Origin: Branchiibius hedensis
GTDB taxonomy: Bacteria; Actinomycetota; Actinomycetes; Actinomycetales; Dermatophilaceae
DNA: 64,000 nt
Direction of reading: 5' to 3'
Assembly: GCF_900108585.1 (NCBI RefSeq)
Contig: NZ_UESZ01000001.1
Location: 372,001 to 436,000 of the forward strand
Shown one piece after another: positions 51,970 to 60,485 of the stretch. Position 1 is the stretch's first letter; the number at the start of each line of letters is the position of its first letter. Below the pieces are notes generated by a model. It had not been told where the DNA came from, ran no database searches, and saw only the letters and a program-made list of their open reading frames with translations. Made by a program: the position numbers and the translations under genes.

Positions 51970-53109
51970 GTGGTCACCCTGCTGCGCTCCGTCTGGCATG
52001 AGCCGCGGCCTGCGAACGTCCCGCCGGTGGGCCGTCTCGATTGGATCCTCGTCGGTCTCTTCGAGGTGGCCGCAGTCGCCGAGGGTATGTTCCGGCCGGA
52101 CGTCACCTGGCGGCCCTTCGTCACCCTGATCGCGATGGTGCTGATGCCGGTTCTGCTCTGGCGGCGCAGTCACCCGCTGGTGGCCGCCGTCCTCGGCTGG
52201 AGCCTCGCCGGCCTGCTCTCGGTCCTGACTTTGGCCACTCACGTCGGCGACCTCGGCCTGACCAGCATGCTGGCCGTCCTGATCCTGCTCTACGCCCTGG
52301 TGCGGTGGGGCGCTGGGCGGGAGATTGTCGTCGGCGCAGCCTTCGTGGCGGCGGTCGCCGCGCTCGGGATGTGTGCCGCCGATGTCGGCTGGCCGGACGT
52401 GTTCGGCGGCAGCGTCCTCCTGCTCCTGATCTGCGCTCTGGCAGCGGTGTTCCGCTACCGGGCCGATCTGTGGGACCGCCAACAGCGCGAGGTCAGGAAC
52501 CAGGAGCGAGTGGCCCTGGCGCGCGAGCTGCACGACATCGTCGCCCACCACGTCTCGGCGATCGCGGTGCAGGCGCAAGCCGGCGGCGTCCTTGCCGCAG
52601 TCCAGCCGGAGAAGGCGGCCGAGGTCCTCGCCGCCATCGAGTCGGAAGCCTCGCTGACCCTGGGGGAGATGAGGTCCATGGTGCGGCTACTGCGCGAAGA
52701 GGAGCCCGTCGACTATGCGCCGCCGATGGGCTTGGCCGACCTGCCCGCTCTGGTGCGCGCCGACAGCCCGCCGCGTGTCGACGTCGCCGTCGACCCATCG
52801 CTGACCGGGATCTCGGGACCCGTGGATGCCGCGCTGTACCGGCTCGCCCAGGAGTCGTTGACCAACGCTCGGCGGCACGCCCGCGACACGACCAGGGTGC
52901 GGATCGACGTACGCCGAGTGGGCGGCGCCGTCAGGCTGCGGGTCAGTGACGACGGGCGGACTGAGCCCGGGGCGGCGCCGACGCCCGGGTTCGGCCTGCG
53001 CGGCATGGCCGAACGTGCCCAGCTCTTGGGTGGGTCGTTCTCTGCAGGCCCCGGGCCTGCAGGTGGCTGGGTGGTCGAAGCCGTACTGCCGCTGGACCCG
53101 CCCGCATGA
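51970..53109 (+). CDS. NarL-family sensor histidine kinase
   Basis: A 379-residue HisKA_3-type kinase. Five or so hydrophobic segments fill the first 160 residues with little extracytoplasmic sequence, suggesting intramembrane sensing. The phospho-acceptor is His188 in ALARELHDIVAHHVSAIAVQ. The ATPase domain follows, with LAQESLTNARRHA (N-box), VSDDGR (G1-like) and GFGLRGMAERA (G2). It overlaps the response regulator gene by ATGA. The signal and targets are not evident from neighbours. Confidence 0.92.
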   Translation: MVTLLRSVWHEPRPANVPPVGRLDWILVGLFEVAAVAEGMFRPDVTWRPFVTLIAMVLMPVLLWRRSHPLVAAVLGWSLAGLLSVLTLATHVGDLGLTSMLAVLILLYALVRWGAGREIVVGAAFVAAVAALGMCAADVGWPDVFGGSVLLLLICALAAVFRYRADLWDRQQREVRNQERVALARELHDIVAHHVSAIAVQAQAGGVLAAVQPEKAAEVLAAIESEASLTLGEMRSMVRLLREEEPVDYAPPMGLADLPALVRADSPPRVDVAVDPSLTGISGPVDAALYRLAQESLTNARRHARDTTRVRIDVRRVGGAVRLRVSDDGRTEPGAAPTPGFGLRGMAERAQLLGGSFSAGPGPAGGWVVEAVLPLDPPA

Positions 53110-53753
53110 GCATCCGCGTCGTCGTGGTCGACGATCAGGACCTGGTCCGCACCGGGCTCGTCATGATTCTCGACGCGCAACCTGACATCGAGGTTGTCGG
53201 CGAGGCCGCCGACGGCCGTGCCGCACTCGACCTGGTGGCCCGGTTGCGTCCCGACGTACTTCTCGTCGACATCCGGATGCCGCTGCTGGACGGCGTCGAA
53301 GTGACCCGACGGCTGGCCGGCCCGGGCGTTGCCGATCCGCTGGCGGTGGTCGTGATCACCACCTTCGACCTCGACGAGTACGTGCTCGATGCCCTCCGCG
53401 CCGGCGCGCGCGGCTTCTTGCTCAAAGACGCCGGCCCCGGGCTCTTGGTGCAAGCCGTCCACGCGGCGGCTGACGGCGAGGCGCTGATCGCCCCGAACGT
53501 CACCCGTCGGCTACTGGCGACGTTTGCCGACCAGTCGCCGAAGGTACCGGCCCAGCCGATCGAGCCGCTGACCGACCGTGAGGAGCAGGTGCTGGCGCTG
53601 GTTGCACGCGGCCGGACCAACCCGGAGATTGCCGGGGAACTGTTCATCAGCCTGAGCACCGTCAAGACCCACGTCGCGTCGCTGATGACCAAGATCGGTG
53701 CTCGCAACCGCGTGGAGATCGCGATGTGGGCCTACGACACCAAGCGCACCTGA
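53106..53753 (+). CDS. NarL/FixJ-family response regulator
   Basis: A 215-residue two-domain regulator. The receiver (about 1-120) has acidic residues at 9-10, the phospho-acceptor Asp55 in LLVDIRMPLLDG and a Lys near 107 in FLLKDA. The LuxR-type HTH (about 150-210) reads LTDREEQVLALVARGRTNPE and STVKTHVASLMTKIGARNRV. It is translationally coupled to the kinase gene. Confidence 0.93.
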   Translation: MSIRVVVVDDQDLVRTGLVMILDAQPDIEVVGEAADGRAALDLVARLRPDVLLVDIRMPLLDGVEVTRRLAGPGVADPLAVVVITTFDLDEYVLDALRAGARGFLLKDAGPGLLVQAVHAAADGEALIAPNVTRRLLATFADQSPKVPAQPIEPLTDREEQVLALVARGRTNPEIAGELFISLSTVKTHVASLMTKIGARNRVEIAMWAYDTKRT

Positions 53754-53838
53754 CCTGCGCGCCAAGGCCGGGCTTGCGCCAGGGACTGGGGGCACCTAGC
53801 GTCACCTGTGATCTGGAACACAACAGGCAGGAACGCGG

Positions 53839-55371
53839 ATGTATCCCGGAGCGTACGTCGAGACCACCCCGGACAAGCCGGCCGTCATCCACGCCGACAC
53901 CGGCGAGGTGCGGACGTTCGCCGAACTCGACTCGAACTCCCGCAAACTCGCGCGATACCTGAGGGACGCGGGGATCGGCGTCGGTGACGATGTCGCGTTC
54001 CTGTCCGACAACATCCCCGCCGTGTTCGAGGTCTACTGGGCTGGCTTGCGCTCGGGGTATTACGTCACCGGCGTGAATCATCATCTGACGGCCGACGAGG
54101 TGGCGTACATCCTCACCGACTGCGACGCCAAGGCGCTGCTGGTGTCAGCGGCGCACCTGGACAAGGCCGCTGCGGTCGCGGAGCTGGTGCCCGGCCTGAC
54201 GGTCCTGATCGCGCTCGACGCAGAGACGACCGGTGAATTCCGTTCGTACGCCGAGGTGTTGGCTGACACCTCCGACGCACCTCTGGCGGACGAACCGCGC
54301 GGCGTCGACATGCTCTACTCCTCGGGGACCACCGGTCGACCGAAAGGGATCAAGTCCGCGCTGCCGGATCGCCAGGTCGGCGATCCAGGAGACACCTACA
54401 CCGCGCTGTTCTCCCAGCTGTACGGCTTCGACGAGAACACGGTCTACTACTCCGCCGCCCCTACCTACCACGCGGCGCCGCTACGGTTCGGCGGCGTGGT
54501 CAATGCTTTGGGCGGAACCATCGTGATGGCAACGCGATTCGACGCTGAGCAGGCGCTCGCGGCCATCGAGAAGTACCACGTCACGCACAGCCAGTGGGTG
54601 CCCACGATGTTCGTGCGGATGCTCAAACTCCCGGCCCAGACGCGCGCGAAGTACGACGTGTCCAGCCAGCAGGTCGCGATCCATGCGGCCGCACCGTGCC
54701 CGGTCGAGGTCAAGGCGCGGTTGATCGACTGGTGGGGGCCGATCGTCCACGAGTACTACTCCTCGACCGAAGCCAACGGTCTGACGTTCGTGGACTCGCA
54801 CGACTGGTTGATCCGGCCCGGCACGGTGGGTCGCCCGGCGCTCGGCGTGCTGCACATCTGCGGTCCGGATGGCGCCGACCTTCCGGTGGGCGAGACCGGC
54901 GTCGTCTACTTCGAGCGCGACGCCCTGCCGTTCGAATATCACAATGACCCGGCCAAGACCCAGGCCGCGCAGCACCCGCAGCATCCGACCTGGACCACCA
55001 CCGGTGACATCGGCCATCTCGACGAGGACGGCTACCTCTACCTCACCGACCGGGTGGCCTTCACCATCATCACCGGCGGGGTGAACATCTATCCGCAGGA
55101 GATCGAGAGTGCGCTGGCGATGCACCCGGCGATCCTTGATGTCGCGGTCATCGGTGTGCCGGACGACGAACTGGGCGAGGTGGCCAAGGCGGTCGTCCAG
55201 CCAGCGCCCGGGATCCAACCCAGCGACGAATTGGCAGCGGAGATTCTGGACAGTCTGCGCGGGACGATCGCCGACTACAAGATTCCGCGTTCCGTGGACT
55301 TTGCCGATGAGCTGCCGCGGTCAGCGACCGGGAAGCTGGTCAAGGGAATACTTGCAGCCCAATATCGCTGA
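53839..55371 (+). CDS. AMP-forming acyl-CoA synthetase (FadD-like)
   Basis: A 510-residue ANL-superfamily ligase. The adenylate P-loop is YSSGTTGRPKG at 160-170; YYSSTEANGL, TGDIGHLDEDGYLYLTDR and the C-terminal catalytic Lys in SATGKLVKG follow. It activates a carboxylic acid as acyl-AMP and then acyl-CoA; it resembles the short acyl-CoA synthetases of fatty-acid or steroid side-chain catabolism but the substrate is not known. An AGGAA site precedes the ATG by 6 nt. It lies 85 bp after the two-component genes. Confidence 0.88.
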   Translation: MYPGAYVETTPDKPAVIHADTGEVRTFAELDSNSRKLARYLRDAGIGVGDDVAFLSDNIPAVFEVYWAGLRSGYYVTGVNHHLTADEVAYILTDCDAKALLVSAAHLDKAAAVAELVPGLTVLIALDAETTGEFRSYAEVLADTSDAPLADEPRGVDMLYSSGTTGRPKGIKSALPDRQVGDPGDTYTALFSQLYGFDENTVYYSAAPTYHAAPLRFGGVVNALGGTIVMATRFDAEQALAAIEKYHVTHSQWVPTMFVRMLKLPAQTRAKYDVSSQQVAIHAAAPCPVEVKARLIDWWGPIVHEYYSSTEANGLTFVDSHDWLIRPGTVGRPALGVLHICGPDGADLPVGETGVVYFERDALPFEYHNDPAKTQAAQHPQHPTWTTTGDIGHLDEDGYLYLTDRVAFTIITGGVNIYPQEIESALAMHPAILDVAVIGVPDDELGEVAKAVVQPAPGIQPSDELAAEILDSLRGTIADYKIPRSVDFADELPRSATGKLVKGILAAQYR

Positions 55372-55374
55372 GCG

Positions 55375-55704
55375 TCAGTCGGTTTCGCTCTTGACGGCGA
55401 CCTCGTAGTTCCAGACCTCACTGGCCACGCCCACCGGCTTGGCGCGCTCGGTGGTCTGTCTGTCATGGCCATGCCCATGACCCTCGCGGAACGCCGACGA
55501 GCTGACCCAGGCCTGGAACGACTCCTCGTCGTCCCACCGGGTTACGACCAGCCACTGGTCCCGCTCATCCGTCGGCTTGAGCAGTTCGAAACCACCGAAG
55601 CCGGGCTGTCCGTCGACGGCGCCGAGCCGGGCGGCGAACCGGTGAGCTAGTTCGTCGCCCGTTTCCTTGGGCACGGTGATGGCGTTGATCTTGATCACGG
55701 TCAT
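55375..55704 (-). CDS. MhuD-like haem-degrading monooxygenase
   Basis: A 109-residue ABM-fold protein. It resembles mycobacterial MhuD: KINAITVP with Asn7, PGFGGFELLKP, VVTRWDDEESFQAW with Trp66, and a late WNYEVAV. The haem-ligating His (75 in MhuD) appears at 76 within a His-rich GHGHGHDRQ, one residue shifted. MhuD opens haem to mycobilin and releases iron in the cytosol. CACAAT lies 6 nt before the ATG, so it is probably a separate leaderless transcript. Confidence 0.82.
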   Translation of the reverse strand: MTVIKINAITVPKETGDELAHRFAARLGAVDGQPGFGGFELLKPTDERDQWLVVTRWDDEESFQAWVSSSAFREGHGHGHDRQTTERAKPVGVASEVWNYEVAVKSETD

Positions 55705-55716
55705 GACCCCATTGTG
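55705..55716 (-). promoter_or_regulatory. Putative leaderless promoter of the MhuD-like gene
   Basis: CACAAT (55716-55711 on the minus strand), then 6 nt, then ATG. It directly follows the terminator of the ABC operon. Confidence 0.4.
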
Positions 55717-55719
55717 CGC

Positions 55720-55756
55720 GTCACGGCCCCCGCACCTGTGATGCGGGGGCCGTGAC
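55720..55756 (-). terminator. Hairpin terminator of the pyrimidine/ureide operon
   Basis: A perfect 15-bp inverted repeat (55720-55734 and 55742-55756) with a 7-nt loop lies 17 bp after the stop of the substrate-binding protein gene. No U-run follows. Confidence 0.75.
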
Positions 55757-55772
55757 GGGGAAGCGGCGTTTG

Positions 55773-56963
55773 CTACTTGCCGCCCTCCTTGAGCGTCACG
55801 GTGATCGGCTTGAACGACGTGCCCATCACGTCAGCGCCCTCCGACTTCAACTCCGCCAACGCCTTCTCGACGTAGACGTTGCTGTAGGCGTCGCTCGGCG
55901 GGTCCTTGGTGATGATCGTCTTGCCGGTGTTGTCCTTGGTGTGCAGTGCGATGTCGACCGTCTGGTCCCACGACGACTTCTGCACGGTGCCAATGCCGCC
56001 GGTGGACGGCCAGATCAACTTGTTGACCTCGTTGACCATCCACAACTGGTGCCCGGCCGGCAGGGTGGAGCCCGCCGCCGCCACGATGTCCGCCGCTTCC
56101 TGCGGGTGGTCACGGGTGTAGATCCAGCCCTCGATCGACGCCTTGATGAACTTCTCGGTCGTGTCCTGGTAGTCCTTGTCACTGGCCAACTTGTCCGCGT
56201 TCGCCCAGATCGCGTCCTGCAGCATGGCCGTGCCGACGGTGTTCCAGTTGATGACGTTCAGATCCGAGGGCTGGTACAGCTTGCCGGTCTTGGGGTTGAT
56301 CGTCTCCAGCACCTGGGCGTACTCGTTGTACGTCATCGCCTGCGCAGCGTCGATGTCCCCGTTCAGGAAGCCGTTCATGTCAAAGGCCTGCTGCACCAAG
56401 GAGATCTGCGAGTCGGTGTTGATGCCAGCCTTCTGCATCCCGGCGAACAGCTCCCACTGGTTGCCGTAGCCCCAGGAGCCGACCTTCTTCCCCTTCAGGT
56501 CGCCGGGCGTGGTGATCCCCTTGTCCTTGAAGGAGATCTGCGTGGTGCCACTGCGTTCGAAGATCTGTGCCACGTCGGTCACCTTGGTGCCGCCTTCGAT
56601 CGAGCCGAGCACCTTCGGCACCCACGAGATGGCGTAGTCGGCATCACCGGCGGCCAGTACGTCGATCGGCACCGTGTCCGTGCCCGCCGGCTTGATCGTG
56701 ACGTCCAGCCCCTCCTTGGCGTAGTACCCCTTCTTGGCTGCCACGTAGTAGCCGGCGAACTGTCCCTGGGCGACCCATTGGAGTTGGAGGGTGACCTTCT
56801 TCGTGGCGCCGCCGCCCGACGTACCGCTTCCCGACCCGGTGGCCGGTTGCGTTGCGGTCGGTGACGAACTGGAACTGCTGCTCATGCCGCACCCGGCGAG
56901 GGTGAGGGCGGTGGCCGCGCCAAGGACGATGATCGTCCTGGTCCGGCGGATAGGTGGGGTCAC
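55773..56963 (-). CDS. ABC transporter substrate-binding lipoprotein (NMT1/THI5-like)
   Basis: A 396-residue periplasm-side binding protein. The signal peptide ends in a lipobox LAGC (Cys25), followed by a Ser run and a Gly/Ser/Thr linker. The mature part has the NMT1/THI5 pattern: LQLQWVAQGQFAGYYVAAKK, then GYYAKEGLDVTIKPAGTD. Such proteins bind pyrimidines, thiamine precursors or sulfonates. GTG 56963 is chosen because AGGAGGAA is 6 nt upstream. It is the last gene of a seven-gene operon; the catabolic genes upstream suggest a cyclic ureide or pyrimidine ligand. Confidence 0.88.
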   Translation of the reverse strand: MTPPIRRTRTIIVLGAATALTLAGCGMSSSSSSSPTATQPATGSGSGTSGGGATKKVTLQLQWVAQGQFAGYYVAAKKGYYAKEGLDVTIKPAGTDTVPIDVLAAGDADYAISWVPKVLGSIEGGTKVTDVAQIFERSGTTQISFKDKGITTPGDLKGKKVGSWGYGNQWELFAGMQKAGINTDSQISLVQQAFDMNGFLNGDIDAAQAMTYNEYAQVLETINPKTGKLYQPSDLNVINWNTVGTAMLQDAIWANADKLASDKDYQDTTEKFIKASIEGWIYTRDHPQEAADIVAAAGSTLPAGHQLWMVNEVNKLIWPSTGGIGTVQKSSWDQTVDIALHTKDNTGKTIITKDPPSDAYSNVYVEKALAELKSEGADVMGTSFKPITVTLKEGGK

Positions 56964-57040
56964 TGCTTCCTCCTGGTGGATCTGTGTTGCGTTGAGGGAG
57001 AGGGGAGTACGGCGCGTCATCGGGCCGTACCAAGGTCCGG

Positions 57041-57808
57041 TCAGGCGCGGTGGCGGGTGACCAGCGCTTCCAGTGCATAGGTGACGCAGTAGAAGAGCAG
57101 ACCGATGACGACGGACCCGAGCACGAAGGCCCAGGCCAGCGAGTAGCGGCTCGACGAGACGGCCGACGTGATCGAGATTCCGAGGCCGTCCAGCGGGCCG
57201 CCGAAGTACTCCGCGATCAGAGCTGAGATCACCGCAACCGACGAAGCGATGCGGATACCGGTGAAGATGAACGGTACGGCGCCCGGCAGGGTGACCGAGC
57301 GCGTGGCCTGCCAACCGGTGGCGGCGTACGAGCGCATCAGATCACGGTGGATGGGCAACACGGTGCGCAACCCCCGCAGGGCGTTGATGTAGACCGGTAC
57401 GAACGCCGCGATGGCCGCCACGAGGACCCGGCCGGTCTGAGCCGCAGCGCCGAACATCGCGTAGAGGACCGGGGCCAGCGCCACGATCGGGATCACCGAC
57501 AACGCAACGACGGTCGGTGCTGCCATCTGTTCGATCGGGCGGATCGCGGCGGCCAGCGCCGCGCAGACAACCCCGAAGAGGGTGCCGATGAGCAGGCCGA
57601 GCAACGCGTTCTTCGCGGTCGTGATCGCAGCGTCGCGGATGATGTCGATACTCCCGGTGAACTGCTCCCAGATCGCCGACGGGCTCGGCAGCACGTAGGG
57701 CTGGATGTTCCTCGCCGTCACGAACCACTGCCACAGCGCGATCGCCAGCACCCCGAAGACCAGCGGCGCCAGCACCACCCGCAGCCGGGACCGCAGCACG
57801 GGATTCAT
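57041..57808 (-). CDS. ABC transporter permease
   Basis: A 255-residue SsuC/TauC-type permease with six hydrophobic segments. The EAA-type loop MRSYAATGWQATRSVTLPGA (about 160-179) contacts the ATPase. It overlaps the ATPase gene by 4 bp and is the second permease of the same importer, so the transporter probably forms a heterodimeric channel. Confidence 0.9.
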   Translation of the reverse strand: MNPVLRSRLRVVLAPLVFGVLAIALWQWFVTARNIQPYVLPSPSAIWEQFTGSIDIIRDAAITTAKNALLGLLIGTLFGVVCAALAAAIRPIEQMAAPTVVALSVIPIVALAPVLYAMFGAAAQTGRVLVAAIAAFVPVYINALRGLRTVLPIHRDLMRSYAATGWQATRSVTLPGAVPFIFTGIRIASSVAVISALIAEYFGGPLDGLGISITSAVSSSRYSLAWAFVLGSVVIGLLFYCVTYALEALVTRHRA

Positions 57809-58599
57809 CGGGTCTCCACTCCGCGAACCCCGGTCGGAGCGCCGCCGTGCAGGGCCTCGCGCACCGCACTGACCCGTTCGAAGAACGAGGTGTCCTCGCG
57901 CAGCCCCTCACCGCGATCGACGCCGCGACCGAGGTCGACGCTCAGGATCTCGCGGATCCGGCCCGGCCGTGGCGACATCACGACCACACGGTCCGAGAGG
58001 AAGACTGCTTCGGGGATCGAGTGCGTCACGAAGATCACGGCGGCGCCGGATTCCGATGCTAGCCGGACCAATTCGCCTTGCATCCGCTCACGGGTCATCT
58101 CATCCAGGGCGCCGAACGGCTCGTCCATCAGCAACAGCTTGGGTTTCTCGGCGAAGGCTCGTGCAATCGCCACCCGTTGCTGCATACCGCCGGACAACTC
58201 GTCGGGATAGCGGTCGGCGAAGTCCGAGAGCCCCACCATCTCCAGCAGTTCGTTGACCCGCTCCTTGCGGCCGGCCACCTTGTGCAGTTGCAACGGCAGT
58301 TCGACGTTCGCTCGCACGGAGCGCCACGGCAGCAACCCGGCTTGTTGGAACGCGATGCCGTAGTCCTGGTCCAACCGCGCCTGGCGGGGCGTCTTGTCGA
58401 AGACAGTGAGTGTCCCGCCGGTGGGGGAGTCCAGATCGGCGATCAGCCGCAACAGCGTCGACTTGCCGCAGCCACTGGGACCGATCAGCGAGACGAACTC
58501 ACCGTCACCGACGGTCAGGTCGATGTCCGACAGCGCCGTGACCTCGTCGGAACCCTTCCCGGGGAAGACTTTCGAAACACCTTCAACGACAACAGTCAC
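57805..58599 (-). CDS. ABC transporter ATP-binding protein
   Basis: A 264-residue NitT/TauT-family ATPase. Walker A is GPSGCGKSTLL (about 41-51), the signature LSGGMQQRVAIARAF (about 137-151), Walker B LLLMDEPFGALD and the switch His in VTHSIPEA. GTG 58599 is chosen as it overlaps the upstream permease stop as GTGA and gives a family N-terminus. Confidence 0.93.
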   Translation of the reverse strand: MTVVVEGVSKVFPGKGSDEVTALSDIDLTVGDGEFVSLIGPSGCGKSTLLRLIADLDSPTGGTLTVFDKTPRQARLDQDYGIAFQQAGLLPWRSVRANVELPLQLHKVAGRKERVNELLEMVGLSDFADRYPDELSGGMQQRVAIARAFAEKPKLLLMDEPFGALDEMTRERMQGELVRLASESGAAVIFVTHSIPEAVFLSDRVVVMSPRPGRIREILSVDLGRGVDRGEGLREDTSFFERVSAVREALHGGAPTGVRGVETR

Positions 58600-59459
58600 G
58601 CTTCTGCCCTCCGGTAACGCTTCAACAACAGGCCGATCAGGGCCACCAGCCCGGCTCCGGCCAGACCCATCAGGACCGCACCGCCGATCGGCGACCATTG
58701 CTTGGCGGGGTCAGCACTGCCGGTTTGCGCGAATTCGATGATCATCCGGCCGATTCCGCCGTCCATCCCGATCGAGACCTCCGCAACGACGGTGCCGATG
58801 ACGGCAGCGGCGATCGACAGGCGCAGCGCCGGGATGAGGTAGGCAACCGCGGCCGGCAGGCGCAGCCGCAGCAGGGTCTGCCACCAACCGATCCCGTAGG
58901 AGCGCATCAGGTCGGTTTGCGCTGCGACCGGAGAGTTCAGTCCGCGCACCATGCCGACGGCGACCGGAAAGAACGCGAGGTAGGCGGCGATGACGGCCAC
59001 GGACATCCAGTCCGCCCAGGCGAATCCGCCGATGTGGAACGCCGAGCTCCACCGTTTCACCAACGGAGCCAACGCGATCAGCGGCACCGTCTGGCTGAGC
59101 ACGATCCACGGCAGCAGAGCGCTGTTGGCGATCTTGGAACGCTGCATCAGCAGGGCCAGCAGCATCCCGACCACCAGCGCGATGGCCCAACCGATCAGGG
59201 CCACCTTGAAGCTGAGCCAGGCAGCCGACAGCACGTAGGACCACAGCGGCGCCGCACCCGGGGCTGAGGTGACCGGCTCGCCGGCCCGTTGCACCATCGT
59301 CCACAGGTGCGGCATCGCCAAGTCGTTGGTCCGCGGCAACACGATCGTGTCGCCGATCCGGACGCCGTCGGCCGGGCCGAGGGCTTTGTATCCCTCCCAC
59401 ACCACCGCGAGCAGCACGATCCCCAGAGCGCCCCAGGCCCACGCCCGCCACCGCCGCAT
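58596..59459 (-). CDS. ABC transporter permease
   Basis: A 287-residue permease of the same class as the one at 57.0 kb, with six or seven hydrophobic segments and the cytoplasmic loop MRSYGIGWWQTLLRLRLPAA (about 185-204). A longer first extracytoplasmic loop (about 25-75) sets it apart. It lies 3 bp after the LLM oxidoreductase gene. Confidence 0.9.
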   Translation of the reverse strand: MRRWRAWAWGALGIVLLAVVWEGYKALGPADGVRIGDTIVLPRTNDLAMPHLWTMVQRAGEPVTSAPGAAPLWSYVLSAAWLSFKVALIGWAIALVVGMLLALLMQRSKIANSALLPWIVLSQTVPLIALAPLVKRWSSAFHIGGFAWADWMSVAVIAAYLAFFPVAVGMVRGLNSPVAAQTDLMRSYGIGWWQTLLRLRLPAAVAYLIPALRLSIAAAVIGTVVAEVSIGMDGGIGRMIIEFAQTGSADPAKQWSPIGGAVLMGLAGAGLVALIGLLLKRYRRAEA

Positions 59460-59462
59460 CAG

Positions 59463-60479
59463 TCAGACCTTCGCCGTCACGTCGTCGCGCAGCGCCGGGA
59501 TGATCGTCTCGCCGTAGGCGCGCAACGTCTCGTCCTTGCTGTCGTGCTGCAGGTATCCGGCGAACTGATCGACGCCCAATTCCTTCAGCGCAGTGAGCTT
59601 TTCGATGTGGTCCGCTGCCGTTCCGAGCACGCAGAACCGGTCGATGATGTCATCGGGGACGAAGTCGGTGTGCGTGTTCGAGGAGCGACCGTGGTGGTTG
59701 TAGTCGTACCCCTCGCGCCCTTGGATGTAGTCGGTCAGCGCTTTCGGGACAGCGCCGTCGGCGCCGTACTTGGCCACGATGTCGGCAACGTGGTTGCCGA
59801 CCATCCCACCGAACCACCGGCACTGGTCGCGTTGGTGCGCAAGGTCGTCCCCGACGTACATCGGGGCAGCGACGCAGAACGTGATCGAGTCCGGGTCCCT
59901 GCCCGACTTGGCGGCCGCGCGGCGTACGGTGCCGATCATCCACTCGGCGATGTCCAGGTCGGCCAGTTGGAGGATGAACCCGTCGCCCACCTCACCGGTG
60001 AGTTTGAGCGCCAATGGCCCGTACGCCGCGACCCAGACTTCCAGCGAACTGCCGCTGCTCCAGGGGAACCGTAGGGTCGACCCGTTGTAATCGACCGCCC
60101 GACTGTTGCCCAGTTCCCTGATGACGTGGATGGATTCGCGCAGTTCCTTCAAGGAGGTCGGCCGGCCGTTGGTCACGCGCACCGCCGAGTCGCCACGGCC
60201 GATGCCGACGATGGTGCGGTTGCCGAACATGTCGTTCAACGTGGCGAAGACCGAGGCGGTCACCGTCCAGTCGCGGGTTGCCGGGTTGGTCACGAAGGGG
60301 CCGACGGTGATGCGATGGGTCTGCGCCAGAATCTGGCTGTAGATGACGTAGGGCTCCTGCCACAGCAGGTGCGAGTCAAAGGTCCAGACGTGACTGAAGC
60401 CGTAGTTCTCCGCTGACTTGGCCAGGTCGACGACCCGCCAGGCCGGCGGATTGGTCTGTAGGACGACACCGAAATCCAT
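59463..60479 (-). CDS. LLM-class flavin/F420-dependent oxidoreductase
   Basis: A 338-residue luciferase-like TIM barrel, resembling TIGR03842-type oxidoreductases. Typical parts: MDFGVVLQTNPPAWRVVDLA at the start, VGPFVTNPATRDWTVTASVF, GIGRGDSAVR and LEVWVAAYGPLALKLTGEVG. The family uses FMN or F420 and includes RutA, which opens the uracil ring; whether this enzyme attacks the same substrate is inference from the neighbouring dihydropyrimidinase. It lies between the catabolic and transport genes, 3 and 6 bp from its neighbours. Confidence 0.85.
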   Translation of the reverse strand: MDFGVVLQTNPPAWRVVDLAKSAENYGFSHVWTFDSHLLWQEPYVIYSQILAQTHRITVGPFVTNPATRDWTVTASVFATLNDMFGNRTIVGIGRGDSAVRVTNGRPTSLKELRESIHVIRELGNSRAVDYNGSTLRFPWSSGSSLEVWVAAYGPLALKLTGEVGDGFILQLADLDIAEWMIGTVRRAAAKSGRDPDSITFCVAAPMYVGDDLAHQRDQCRWFGGMVGNHVADIVAKYGADGAVPKALTDYIQGREGYDYNHHGRSSNTHTDFVPDDIIDRFCVLGTAADHIEKLTALKELGVDQFAGYLQHDSKDETLRAYGETIIPALRDDVTAKV

Positions 60480-60485
60480 TGCGGC

